A stretch of 16,483 nt of DNA, from NCBI GenBank assembly GCA_035628335.1, contig DASPKA010000104.1, forward strand, positions 1 through 16,483, written 5' to 3'. Origin of the DNA: DASPKA01 sp035628335. GTDB lineage: Bacteria; Patescibacteriota; Doudnabacteria; UBA920. The translations under genes and the position numbers were made by a program. Numbering within the stretch: the stretch's first letter is position 1; every line of letters starts with the position of its first letter. Shown here piece by piece: positions 1-6,671 of this stretch. The notes under the pieces were generated by a model. It was not told the DNA's origin and did not search any database. It saw nothing but the letters and a program-made list of their open reading frames with translations.

Positions 1-211
1 TAAGTGGATAAGCGGAACACTCTGTGTTAAACTGCTCTAACTGGCTCACGATTTGCCTCACTTCAGCTACCCTACGGGCATCTCTCGCCTTTGCTGTTGG
101 TGCTTGCAGTGAGATAAGAACAATACTGGCGAGTAAGCCAATAATAGCTATGACAACAAGGAGTTCAATCAAAGTAAAACCTTTTTGTCTTTTTGTTAAA
201 AGTTGGAACAT
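1..211 (-). CDS. Type IV prepilin-like protein, N-terminal part (cut by left window edge)
   Basis: Reading leftward from the ATG at 211, the first residues are MFQLLTKRQKGFTLIELLVV, followed by a hydrophobic helix to about residue 35. G11|F12 is the class III prepilin peptidase cleavage site, with the conserved Glu at mature position 5 (FTLIE). After cleavage the helix would anchor the pilin in the membrane and later form the fibre core. About 70 codons are visible; the globular domain lies outside the window. It follows pilC by 163 nt and has its own promoter at 328-355, so it probably belongs to the pilus locus but is transcribed separately as an abundant subunit. No Shine-Dalgarno site is visible before the ATG. 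It could be a major pilin or a minor pseudopilin; the N-terminus alone does not tell. Confidence 0.93.
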   Translation of the reverse strand, partial: MFQLLTKRQKGFTLIELLVVIAIIGLLASIVLISLQAPTAKARDARRVAEVRQIVSQLEQFNTECSAYPL

Positions 212-236
212 ATATTTTTCTTATTTTTATTTCTCG

Positions 237-265
237 CCCTAGCGAATATGTCTTGTTCGCCAGAG
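237..265 (-). promoter_or_regulatory. Possible hairpin in the prepilin 5' leader
   Basis: In the minus-strand RNA, bases 265-256 can pair with 246-237 (core CTGGCGAA with TTCGCTAG, including G-U pairs), giving about 10 pairs around a 9-nt loop. It ends about 25 nt before the prepilin ATG at 211. A U-tract does not follow, so it does not look like a terminator. A role in mRNA stability or translation is inferred. Confidence 0.3.
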
Positions 266-314
266 GACATCTCTGACTCTCAAGACTATTTTACTTTTTA
301 GAGGCGACTTAGTT

Positions 315-328
315 TTAAGGTACCTTAA
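315..328. promoter_or_regulatory. 14-bp perfect palindrome at the prepilin promoter, operator-like
   Basis: TTAAGGTACCTTAA is a perfect palindrome. It touches the -10 box (328-333) and covers the expected transcription start near 321 of the minus-strand prepilin promoter. A dimeric repressor bound there would block initiation. The symmetry is seen; the regulatory role is inferred, and no regulator has been identified for it. Confidence 0.35.
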
Positions 329-355
329 TTATAACTAAAATTTTAAAATTTGCAA
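328..355 (-). promoter_or_regulatory. Sigma70-type promoter for the left prepilin gene
   Basis: On the minus strand, TTGCAA (355-350) is separated by 16 nt from a perfect TATAAT (333-328). This predicts a start near 321 and a leader of about 110 nt before the prepilin ATG at 211. It lies between pilC and the prepilin and would uncouple subunit supply from the upstream machinery genes. Confidence 0.6.
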
Positions 356-374
356 AAAGTTTTCCACAATAAAA

Positions 375-1583
375 CTATGCTCCGGCGGTCGCTGCAAGGT
401 TGTAGATTGGTAAAAGCACGCCTGCAACCAGAACTCCTACACCAATGCCGAGTATAACCATAACAATTGGTTCAAGCAGGCTGGAAAGCGAGGCCACCTG
501 GTCTTCTACTTCTTTTTCGTAGAAAAGCGCAAGTTTAACAAGGATGCTGTCAACTTGTGCTGTCTGCTCTCCAACCCTGACCATTTGTACTACTATTTCT
601 GGAAATTCCTTGTGGCCAGCCAACGAGTCCGCCATACCTTTACCTTGCGCAATAAAAGTTGAAGCAGAGTAAATAATGTCTCTATATATTACGTTATTAA
701 TAACATCTGCAACTATTTTAAATGCCTGGATTATGGGAATACCACCAGAAACGAGCGTAGCGAGGTTCCTAGAAAACCTTGTTATATACAGCTTTTGGAA
801 AATATTGCCGATGAGAGGAATGCTCAGCTTCATAGAATCCCACAAGTACCTTCCAGACTCCGTACCTATGTAGTATCTGACAAACAATACAAAGGCGATT
901 AGGCCAATAATCAGCAAATACCAAGTTCTGTCTATAAAGTCTGTGGTTGCTATAAGAATTTTGGAAGCTAACGGCAGTTCTGCGTGCTGGTCTTTAAGTA
1001 TCTGGATCATTTTAGGCAGCACTAGTTTAAACATAGCCAAGCCAACTATGAACAGCAGGGCGAGGACGAACACGGGGTATGTCATTGCTCTTCTAACAGA
1101 ACTTTTAAGTTGGTACTCCTTTTCCATTTGGTCTGCCAGGTAACTAAGTGAAACATTCAGAGTACCAGACGCTTCACCGCTTCTGACCAAGGAAACATAT
1201 ACGTTTGAAAAAACATCAGGGTGTTTAGAAAGTGCAAGCGACAAAGACTCGCCGTTTTCTATAGCACTAACCATATCCTGCATAACCTCCTGCATGTGCA
1301 CATTACTCAATTGCCCCTGCAAGATGCGAAGCGCCTGCAATATAGGCACGCGTGCGCCAATGAGCGTAGACAACTGACGACTGAAAAGTACCATGTCTTT
1401 GTTAGAAACATAGTTTGCAAAAGGATTCAAACGCTTAAGAATATCTTCTTTTTGCGCGGTAAGGCTTATAATAGTAAGCCCATTTTCTGCCAGAAGCAAT
1501 TCCGCCTTTTCCTCACTAGCAGCTACCACAGTACCCGCTTTGATGAGTCCATCCTTGCTACGTGCTTGATATGAAAATTTCAT
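375..1583 (-). CDS. pilC: Type IV pilus inner-membrane platform protein PilC (GspF family)
   Basis: PilC is the polytopic platform on which the PilB and PilT motors act. The 402 residues match the usual family length of about 400. There are two T2SSF repeats: the first around residues 63-190 (FSRQLSTLIGARVPILQALR), the second around 268-395 (FSRNLATLVSGGIPIIQAFK). Membrane helices are visible near 169-192, 220-239 and 371-394, the last just before the C-terminus (GVGVLVAGVLLPIY). A short N-terminal segment (YQARSKDG...) is typical for the family. It starts 12 nt after the pilT stop codon, so the two are co-transcribed, and no Shine-Dalgarno sequence is obvious. It ends in TAG. No hairpin terminator follows; the next gene has its own promoter. 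Confidence 0.96.
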   Translation of the reverse strand: MKFSYQARSKDGLIKAGTVVAASEEKAELLLAENGLTIISLTAQKEDILKRLNPFANYVSNKDMVLFSRQLSTLIGARVPILQALRILQGQLSNVHMQEVMQDMVSAIENGESLSLALSKHPDVFSNVYVSLVRSGEASGTLNVSLSYLADQMEKEYQLKSSVRRAMTYPVFVLALLFIVGLAMFKLVLPKMIQILKDQHAELPLASKILIATTDFIDRTWYLLIIGLIAFVLFVRYYIGTESGRYLWDSMKLSIPLIGNIFQKLYITRFSRNLATLVSGGIPIIQAFKIVADVINNVIYRDIIYSASTFIAQGKGMADSLAGHKEFPEIVVQMVRVGEQTAQVDSILVKLALFYEKEVEDQVASLSSLLEPIVMVILGIGVGVLVAGVLLPIYNLAATAGA

Positions 1584-1595
1584 CTCAAAAAACTA

Positions 1596-2666
1596 CTAAC
1601 TTATTAACGATAAAAAGTATTCTTGGTCTGTGGTATAGGCTTGGGCGGTTTCTAGATCTACAATGCCTTGCTTGACCAGGAGCGCCAATGTTTTGTCCAT
1701 AGGCACCATACCTTCTTCTAATGATGTATGGATGATGTTGCTTATTTCATACGTCTTGTTCTCGCGGATGGAATTCTTAATTGCGTACGTGGCCATCAAG
1801 ATTTCGTATGCCGGTACTCTGCCACCGCCAAGCTTTGGCATCAAACGCAAGGAGACAATTCCATTCAAAACATTTGCCAGCTGAGCGCGAATTTGAGTTT
1901 GCTGATTTGCAGGAAATACATCCACAATACGGTCAACCGACTGAGCTGCGTCGTTGGTGTGCAGCGTGGCAAAAATTAAATGTCCCGTTTCTGCAAGAGT
2001 GAGCGCAGCAGAAATAGACTCTAGGTCGCGGATTTCACCAACATTGACCACATTCACGTCTTCACGGAGAGCAGACTTTAAAGCCTGGGCAAATGAAGGG
2101 GTATCTACAAAAACCTCACGCTGAGTAATGATTGACTTGTCCGGAGTATAAACATACTCAATAGGGTCCTCAATAGTCAATATATGTTCACTCCGGGTAT
2201 GATTAATCTCATCCAGCATTGCGGCTAATGCAGTTGTTTTACCGTGTCCAGTCGGACCCACCATAAGCATAAGACCCTGTTTTTGGTTTATAAATGAACG
2301 CAAAATAGTTGGAAGCCCTAAGTCCTCGATCGTCTTGATAGTATTTGGAATGACGCGAAGCGCCATACTCATAACCCCTTTTTGGGTATATATGTTTATA
2401 CGAAATCGTACCGAATTTTTGAAGGTATAGGACAAGTCAATGTCCTTTTGCTCCATGAACAGCTTCTTATGCCCTTCACTCATGCACACTGCAGCTAAGT
2501 CAGCGACCATTTCGTTTGACAATACCTGGTAGTTCTCCATGCGAAGCAGCTGGCTGTCTACACGAATAAGCGGCGGCTCACCCACTTTTAAATGTAAGTC
2601 TGAAGCGTTACGCTCAAGCGCAAGCGACAGCAGTTTTTGGAACTCTAACTCAGATGCTTTATACAT
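1596..2666 (-). CDS. pilT: Type IV pilus retraction ATPase PilT, with altered Walker motifs
   Basis: PilT is a hexameric cytoplasmic ATPase that depolymerises pili for twitching. I chose the ATG at 2666 (MYKASELEFQKLL..., 356 aa) because PilT proteins begin this way and are about 345-360 aa long; a GTG at 2741 would add 25 residues encoded largely by the heptamer repeat. The N-terminal PAS-like part (ASDLHLKVGEPPLIRVD) spans about 1-110. Walker A is GPTGHGKTT at 137-145, with His where Ser is usual. The Asp box is TIEDPIEY at 164-171. The Walker B stretch is REDVNVVNVGEIRD (201-214), where 'REDPDIILVGE' is typical. The His box GHLIFATLHTND is intact (228-239), and the retraction signature appears as AIKNSIRENK, with Lys for Arg in 'AIR'. 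It lies downstream of a receiver-like gene and just before pilC. ATPase activity is probably retained. Confidence 0.93.
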   Translation of the reverse strand: MYKASELEFQKLLSLALERNASDLHLKVGEPPLIRVDSQLLRMENYQVLSNEMVADLAAVCMSEGHKKLFMEQKDIDLSYTFKNSVRFRINIYTQKGVMSMALRVIPNTIKTIEDLGLPTILRSFINQKQGLMLMVGPTGHGKTTALAAMLDEINHTRSEHILTIEDPIEYVYTPDKSIITQREVFVDTPSFAQALKSALREDVNVVNVGEIRDLESISAALTLAETGHLIFATLHTNDAAQSVDRIVDVFPANQQTQIRAQLANVLNGIVSLRLMPKLGGGRVPAYEILMATYAIKNSIRENKTYEISNIIHTSLEEGMVPMDKTLALLVKQGIVDLETAQAYTTDQEYFLSLIS

Positions 2667-2669
2667 AGA

Positions 2670-2704
2670 TAGTGGATAGTGGTTAGTGGACAGTGGACAG
2701 TAGT
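2670..2704 (-). repeat. Heptamer tandem repeat directly upstream of pilT
   Basis: On the plus strand the sequence consists of five 7-bp units: TAGTGGA, TAGTGGT, TAGTGGA, CAGTGGA and the diverged CAGTAGT. The array ends 4 nt before the pilT ATG, where a ribosome binding site would normally lie, and no Shine-Dalgarno sequence is present. It could act as an unstructured leader or as a slippage-prone switch if the GTG at 2741 is ever used. A unit change of 7 bp would shift the reading frame of that extended start. Confidence 0.85.
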
Positions 2705-2748
2705 CGCAAATGTGCTTTGCTAACCATTGTTCACCGTACACTATTCAC

Positions 2749-3144
2749 TCAATTGATAATTTGTTTTGCTAGTAATACTAGATCTATTGGGCGGGACGAG
2801 CGACAAAAATGTCGTGACAAACCGTGCTCCATAAGAGCCTGAGTAGCTAACTCACTCCCATCAAACACAACAATAAGCTTTGCCAACGGTAACATATGCT
2901 TATGGACTACTAAAGCATTGAACGTATCCGGGTTCCATAAGCTGAAAATACTAAGATGGGAATTTTTGGCACCAGCCACAAAATCTGTAAATGAGTTAGT
3001 TACACGCGGTGCAAAATCATGTCTTGTAAACAAACGTTGATACACGCCGCGTAAAATACTCTCTGGTTCATATATGTGCACCACGGGAGATTCAAAGAAA
3101 AGCGAAGGGCTGGAATATAGTGATTGTTTAAATAAATACTGCAT
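2749..3144 (-). CDS. Degenerate receiver-like (pseudo-REC) protein between pilB and pilT
   Basis: This 131-aa protein is not closely recognised, but its layout follows a response-regulator receiver. A first strand VVHIYEPE (21-28) leads into a helix SILRGVYQRLF, as in 'VEDDPLLRELYKRLF'. A third strand LSIFSLW (64-70) has no Asp at its end. A fourth strand is AKLIVVFDGSE (88-98), followed by a helix with EHGLSR and a last strand and helix (HFCRSSRPIDLVLLAKQII). The acidic pair is reduced to E26/E28, the phospho-acceptor Asp is missing (W70 lies there), and the Lys before the Pro of the last loop is not present. It therefore probably cannot be phosphorylated and may act as a binding module. It starts 33 nt after pilB and ends 82 nt before pilT, inside the operon, so a role in choosing or tuning the pilus motors is inferred. 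Heptamer repeats lie on both sides. Confidence 0.75.
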   Translation of the reverse strand: MQYLFKQSLYSSPSLFFESPVVHIYEPESILRGVYQRLFTRHDFAPRVTNSFTDFVAGAKNSHLSIFSLWNPDTFNALVVHKHMLPLAKLIVVFDGSELATQALMEHGLSRHFCRSSRPIDLVLLAKQIIN

Positions 3145-3146
3145 TG

Positions 3147-3170
3147 TAGGTGTTAAGTGTTAGGTGTTAG
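3147..3170 (-). repeat. Heptamer tandem repeat upstream of the pseudo-REC gene
   Basis: Plus-strand units are TAGGTGT, TAAGTGT, TAGGTGT and a partial TAG. It occupies most of the 33-nt gap between the pilB stop and the ATG at 3144, again where a ribosome binding site is expected. The unit has the same length as the array before pilT and a related base composition, but a different sequence. Confidence 0.75.
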
Positions 3171-3177
3171 ATAACAA

Positions 3178-4971
3178 CTATTCTGTTGTTACGCGCAAAA
3201 CCTCTTCAATACTTGTCTTGCCTAAGAATGCTTTTATGATGCCATCCTGTCGTAACGTTATCATACCCATTTTTTTCGCAACATCCAAATATTTTTCAGC
3301 TGGCGCGTTACTTAACATAAGCTGCTGAACCTCTATAGTCACGGGCAGCACTTCAAAAATCCCGAGCCTCCCCTTTGAACCTGTGTTATCACATACGTCG
3401 CAACCCTTGCCCTTATACACTTTTAAGTTATTCACCTCTACTCCTTCCAAAAACTCCTTAGGAACATCTTTTACTTCTTCATAGAGGCTCTTAACTATTA
3501 CATCTGATATTTCGTCGTCTGGTCCAATACAGTTATCACATGCTTTTCGCACTAAACGCTGCGCAACTACGACGTTGACAGACGCTGCAAGCAAAAACTT
3601 TTCAATCCCCATGTCTATAAGTCTCGGCATAGCTCCGACTGAATTGTTGGTGTGCAGTGTTGAAAAGACCAAGTGACCGGTTAATGCAGCATGCACGGAC
3701 AATTCTGCTGTCTCTGTATCTCGAATTTCACCTACCATAATAATATTAGGGTCTTGCCTTAAAATAGAGCGCAAACCAGAAGCAAATGTAAAACCGATGT
3801 CAGGGTTTATCTGGCTTTGGTTTACCCCCTGCATGAAGTACTCTACTGGGTCTTCAAGGGTGATTATGTTAGTACCAATTGTGTTAAGTAAAGAAAGCAG
3901 TGAGTATAGTGTGGTAGACTTACCACTTCCCGTGGGTCCGGTTATTAAGAAAATACCATGCGGCTTCTTTATATTGTCAGTAATCCATTTCAAATTTATC
4001 CCAGAGACCCCTAAATCCTCTAACGTAGGTACGGAACCGGTCTTGTCTAGGATACGCATCACAATCTTCTCTCCATAAATGAGCGGAATTACTGAAACAC
4101 GGAGGTCAACGCTTTTATCTTCTGTTTCAAAGTGGAAACGACCATCCTGAGGAAGCCTGGTCTCGTCAATCTTCATGTTACACAAGATCTTTATGCGAGT
4201 AACTATGGCTGCGTGTACGGTACGTGGGAGCACAAGAGAGTTGTGTAGCTGTCCGTCTATTCTATAACGTATCCTGACTTCTTTTTCCGAAGGTTCAATG
4301 TGGATATCGGACGCTCCGCCCTCAATTGCGTTCACCAGCATGACGTCTACTATTTTTACAATGGGTGCATCTTTCAGCACAGACTCGTCCAAGCGTTCTT
4401 TTTTCTTGCCTTCTTTGTCAGCCGCCTTTGCTTCTTTCGATTCTATATCTTCAAGAGCTTTACCCACGACGTTCTTTAGCTGTTTTTTCTGTCCAGTAAG
4501 AGTTTCAATGCTTTCTGAAGACGCAACGTATACCTCGACTTGTAAATTCTGTTTTTGCCCCAAAAATTCCAGGGCTTGCAAGGTCTGCAAATTGGAGGGG
4601 TCAAATACGGCAATAGAAATATGGTCAGTTCCAAGCTTAAAAGGTGCAATGCGGTAAAATGCCAAAGACTCTGCAGGCATAAGCCCAACAGCACTTTTTG
4701 GAATCTGCGCTTTGCGTAAGTCAATATAAGGAAGATTATAAAAGGCAGCGCGAGCCTTAGCAGAGTCCTCTGCGGTATAAATCTTCTGCGCCTCTAAGAA
4801 TACAAGCACTCCTTCAACCGGTGAAGAAGCCTGAAGCTGCTTTGTCCATGCGGGAGTTTTCTTAAACTCAGTTATCTTTTCAAAAACAGAGCTGTTGATC
4901 AGCTCTTGTTCTAACAGAAAAGTTTCAAAGCTTGCGACCTGGTCTTTGGATGCTGTTGCTGTCTCAGCCAT
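3178..4971 (-). CDS. pilB: Type IV pilus extension ATPase PilB (GspE/PilB family)
   Basis: PilB hydrolyses ATP to drive pilin polymerisation through PilC. The 597-aa length is near the family norm. The N-terminal T2SSE_N domain covers about 15-160. A Lys/Glu-rich linker (170-197) leads into the motor domain from about 200 (ASDIHIEPSEKEVRIRYRIDG). Walker A is GPTGSGKST at 345-353; the Asp box is TLEDPVEY at 371-378; Walker B is DPNIIMVGEIRD at 408-419; and the His box is ALTGHLVFSTLHTN at 429-442. A zinc-binding four-Cys set, C478/C481 and C524/C527, is present. All key residues are intact, unlike in the neighbouring pilT. The start at 4971 is 15 nt after the upstream 95-aa gene. Some PilB/MshE N-domains bind c-di-GMP; I see no clear motif for that here. 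Confidence 0.97.
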   Translation of the reverse strand: MAETATASKDQVASFETFLLEQELINSSVFEKITEFKKTPAWTKQLQASSPVEGVLVFLEAQKIYTAEDSAKARAAFYNLPYIDLRKAQIPKSAVGLMPAESLAFYRIAPFKLGTDHISIAVFDPSNLQTLQALEFLGQKQNLQVEVYVASSESIETLTGQKKQLKNVVGKALEDIESKEAKAADKEGKKKERLDESVLKDAPIVKIVDVMLVNAIEGGASDIHIEPSEKEVRIRYRIDGQLHNSLVLPRTVHAAIVTRIKILCNMKIDETRLPQDGRFHFETEDKSVDLRVSVIPLIYGEKIVMRILDKTGSVPTLEDLGVSGINLKWITDNIKKPHGIFLITGPTGSGKSTTLYSLLSLLNTIGTNIITLEDPVEYFMQGVNQSQINPDIGFTFASGLRSILRQDPNIIMVGEIRDTETAELSVHAALTGHLVFSTLHTNNSVGAMPRLIDMGIEKFLLAASVNVVVAQRLVRKACDNCIGPDDEISDVIVKSLYEEVKDVPKEFLEGVEVNNLKVYKGKGCDVCDNTGSKGRLGIFEVLPVTIEVQQLMLSNAPAEKYLDVAKKMGMITLRQDGIIKAFLGKTSIEEVLRVTTE

Positions 4972-4986
4972 ATTTTCGTGCTTATG

Positions 4987-5274
4987 TTATTGGTTTCTAA
5001 AAAGTCGTTCGTAGTCTGCGACATTGCGCAGCTCGAACTCGCGAGTAAGCGTTGGGTAGGTGAAGTGAGTGCTCTGTCGGTCACGCGAAATAACAGGGCT
5101 AAAGTCTAAAGGCTGTTCGCCATAAGGGAACATATTGAGTGTTTCTATGCCTGTTTCTGTCTCTGTAAGCTCTGCTCCCGGGCTTTGAGGTGTAAAACCA
5201 TTCTTCAGCACATATACGGTTGCTATAACCGCAAAGAACAGAATTGTCGAAAGGATAATATTTTTCGCTCGCAT
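4987..5274 (-). CDS. Small single-pass membrane protein in the pilP position, unknown function
   Basis: The 95-aa protein starts with MRAKNIILSTILFFAVIATV, one membrane helix at about 5-23, followed by a roughly 70-residue soluble tail rich in acidic and aromatic residues. There is no Cys lipobox, so it is not a PilP-type lipoprotein, and no known domain is recognised. The ATG lies one nucleotide after the pilO stop (TAA-T-ATG), and it ends 15 nt before pilB, so it is firmly embedded in the pilMNO-B operon. By position it may support the PilN/PilO membrane subcomplex, possibly replacing PilP in a cell without a PilQ secretin. That role is inferred from position only. Confidence 0.8.
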   Translation of the reverse strand: MRAKNIILSTILFFAVIATVYVLKNGFTPQSPGAELTETETGIETLNMFPYGEQPLDFSPVISRDRQSTHFTYPTLTREFELRNVADYERLFRNQ

Positions 5275-5275
5275 A

Positions 5276-5887
5276 TTATTGTTCTGTCCCGGGTACCGGA
5301 TAATAGTAAGTCTTTACTATGGCTTTAATGTTTAAGTTTCCGTCTTTGTCTGAAGTCAAGTCAATGTTGTCTAAATCAAAAATGCGCATACTGCCTTTGA
5401 GCCGCCTTAGAAAATCCACCAGCTGTTCAACATTGCCATTTAAGTTATATTGTATATCCATAGCCGCAACTGTTCTGCCGTTTGGAGCCATGGTTTTCTG
5501 TACTGCAGTTGGAACACTCCCCTTCGTGACATTTACAGAAATTACCGACATACCAGAACGAACAGCTAAGTCTTCCCCTATAAGGTAAAACTTGGTTAGC
5601 CTAGCATCTGTAGGCAATATTTCGTCCATAAGTGCCAGTTCCCGCTTTTGTTTACTGAGTTGGGCGGTTAGTACCGAAAGCTTGTCGTAGTCAGCGTTTA
5701 AACTCGCTAGCTGTATTTTCGCTTTAGTGTGCAGTTCTTGCTGCTTCTTTACCTCAGAAAATTTTGGCAGTATTAAAAACCAGGTCATGAAAAACACCAA
5801 ACCGCCAATGAGAATAATCTCGACTATAGCATTCTGAGGCCTGCGAGGAGCTATGGGAGTGGTTAGTTTTGGAGGTACTAAATTCAT
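5276..5887 (-). CDS. pilO: Type IV pilus assembly protein PilO
   Basis: PilO pairs with PilN in the membrane alignment subcomplex. From the ATG at 5887 it is 203 aa: a short cytoplasmic tail, one membrane helix at about 20-40 (IVEIILIGGLVFFMTWFLIL), a coiled coil at about 43-88, and a ferredoxin-like domain at about 100-198 ending in VKTYYYPVP. I prefer the ATG at 5887 over a TTG at 5941 because it leaves exactly one base after the pilN stop (TAA-C-ATG), the same arrangement as at the next junction, and because the extra 18 residues would overlap pilN. Translation is probably coupled, since no Shine-Dalgarno site is seen. Confidence 0.88.
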   Translation of the reverse strand: MNLVPPKLTTPIAPRRPQNAIVEIILIGGLVFFMTWFLILPKFSEVKKQQELHTKAKIQLASLNADYDKLSVLTAQLSKQKRELALMDEILPTDARLTKFYLIGEDLAVRSGMSVISVNVTKGSVPTAVQKTMAPNGRTVAAMDIQYNLNGNVEQLVDFLRRLKGSMRIFDLDNIDLTSDKDGNLNIKAIVKTYYYPVPGTEQ

Positions 5888-5888
5888 G

Positions 5889-6650
5889 TTATTCGTTAGT
5901 TGGAAGCGGGCCCATAGGGATGCCACTTCTATCATCCTCAACTGAGTTCAATAAACTTTCATCGGTCGTAAACCCTTCACTTGAGATAACTGGACCAGTT
6001 TCTGTTGGAATTGCTTCGCTAGTGTAGTCTCCGAGGATTTCGGGGATTGTGGCGTCTGACTCAAGACTCACAGACTTTGTACCGGTTCCAAGTGCAGTAA
6101 GTAGTAGGTCTTTTTTAAACTTCATTTCTATAGTTGCCCTTGTAGACAAGGAGCTAGTGTCTGTAGACTTGCCTAGAGAAACTATACGTGCATCATAAAA
6201 CAAAGGTGTTTTGCTGCCTACTGCATCAAACGCCTGTAAGTATTTGTCCAAGTCAGTATATGAACCTACAACTACGTTAACCCGAACCGTACCATCGCGG
6301 GTTGCGTTTAAGCTGGAGTAACTTACGCTTTTAAGCGTAATCTTTGCCAATGTAGGCAAAAAATTTGTCCAATCTACATGATTTGCCAACAAATCTGAAA
6401 TTTCTTTAAGTTGCCCTTGTCGGAGCAAAAGCTCGTCTCTCCCAGCAGGTCCTGACGCCTGGCGTTCTTGGATTTGATGTCTTACTTGGGAAATTTGCTT
6501 ATTCAGACTCCAGGAGTAATAATACAAACCGCCATAACCTAACAAGGCAAGACACAGCAAAAAAGACAAAATCCCTTCTAAGATCTTTGCTATAACGCCT
6601 GAATTTACGGCGCTTTCTGTACTTTTATTTAAGAGGTTTATTTGAGGCAC
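5889..6650 (-). CDS. pilN: Type IV pilus assembly protein PilN
   Basis: PilN binds PilM through its cytoplasmic N-terminus and PilO through its extracytoplasmic part. The start PQINLLNKS matches the 'INLLP'-like PilM-binding motif of the family. One membrane helix lies at about 21-46, followed by a coiled coil (LNKQISQVRHQIQERQ) and a ferredoxin-like region at about 85-180. At 253 aa it is longer than many PilN proteins because of a C-terminal tail of about 65 residues rich in Ser, Thr and acidic residues, which looks disordered. It starts 21 nt after pilM. Confidence 0.88.
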   Translation of the reverse strand: MPQINLLNKSTESAVNSGVIAKILEGILSFLLCLALLGYGGLYYYSWSLNKQISQVRHQIQERQASGPAGRDELLLRQGQLKEISDLLANHVDWTNFLPTLAKITLKSVSYSSLNATRDGTVRVNVVVGSYTDLDKYLQAFDAVGSKTPLFYDARIVSLGKSTDTSSLSTRATIEMKFKKDLLLTALGTGTKSVSLESDATIPEILGDYTSEAIPTETGPVISSEGFTTDESLLNSVEDDRSGIPMGPLPTNE

Positions 6651-6671
6651 AGTTTATATAACTTTTTATTT

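Noticed and set aside
1221..1574. Plus-strand 117-aa frame opposite pilC
   Set aside because: Antisense to a clear gene, with no start signal or domain.
2667..2741. Extended GTG start of pilT
   Set aside because: The added 25 residues come from the heptamer repeat and do not resemble PilT N-termini; the ATG at 2666 gives the family start. Kept only as a remark in the repeat entry.
2670..3170. CRISPR array
   Set aside because: The repeats are 7-bp units in direct tandem without spacers, and no cas genes are present.
4298..4657. Plus-strand 119-aa frame opposite pilB
   Set aside because: Its Ser/Phe-rich composition reflects the complement of the PilB linker coding sequence.
5888..5941. Extended TTG start of pilO
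   Set aside because: It would overlap pilN by 53 bases without a ribosome site, while the ATG at 5887 matches the one-base gap found at the next junction.
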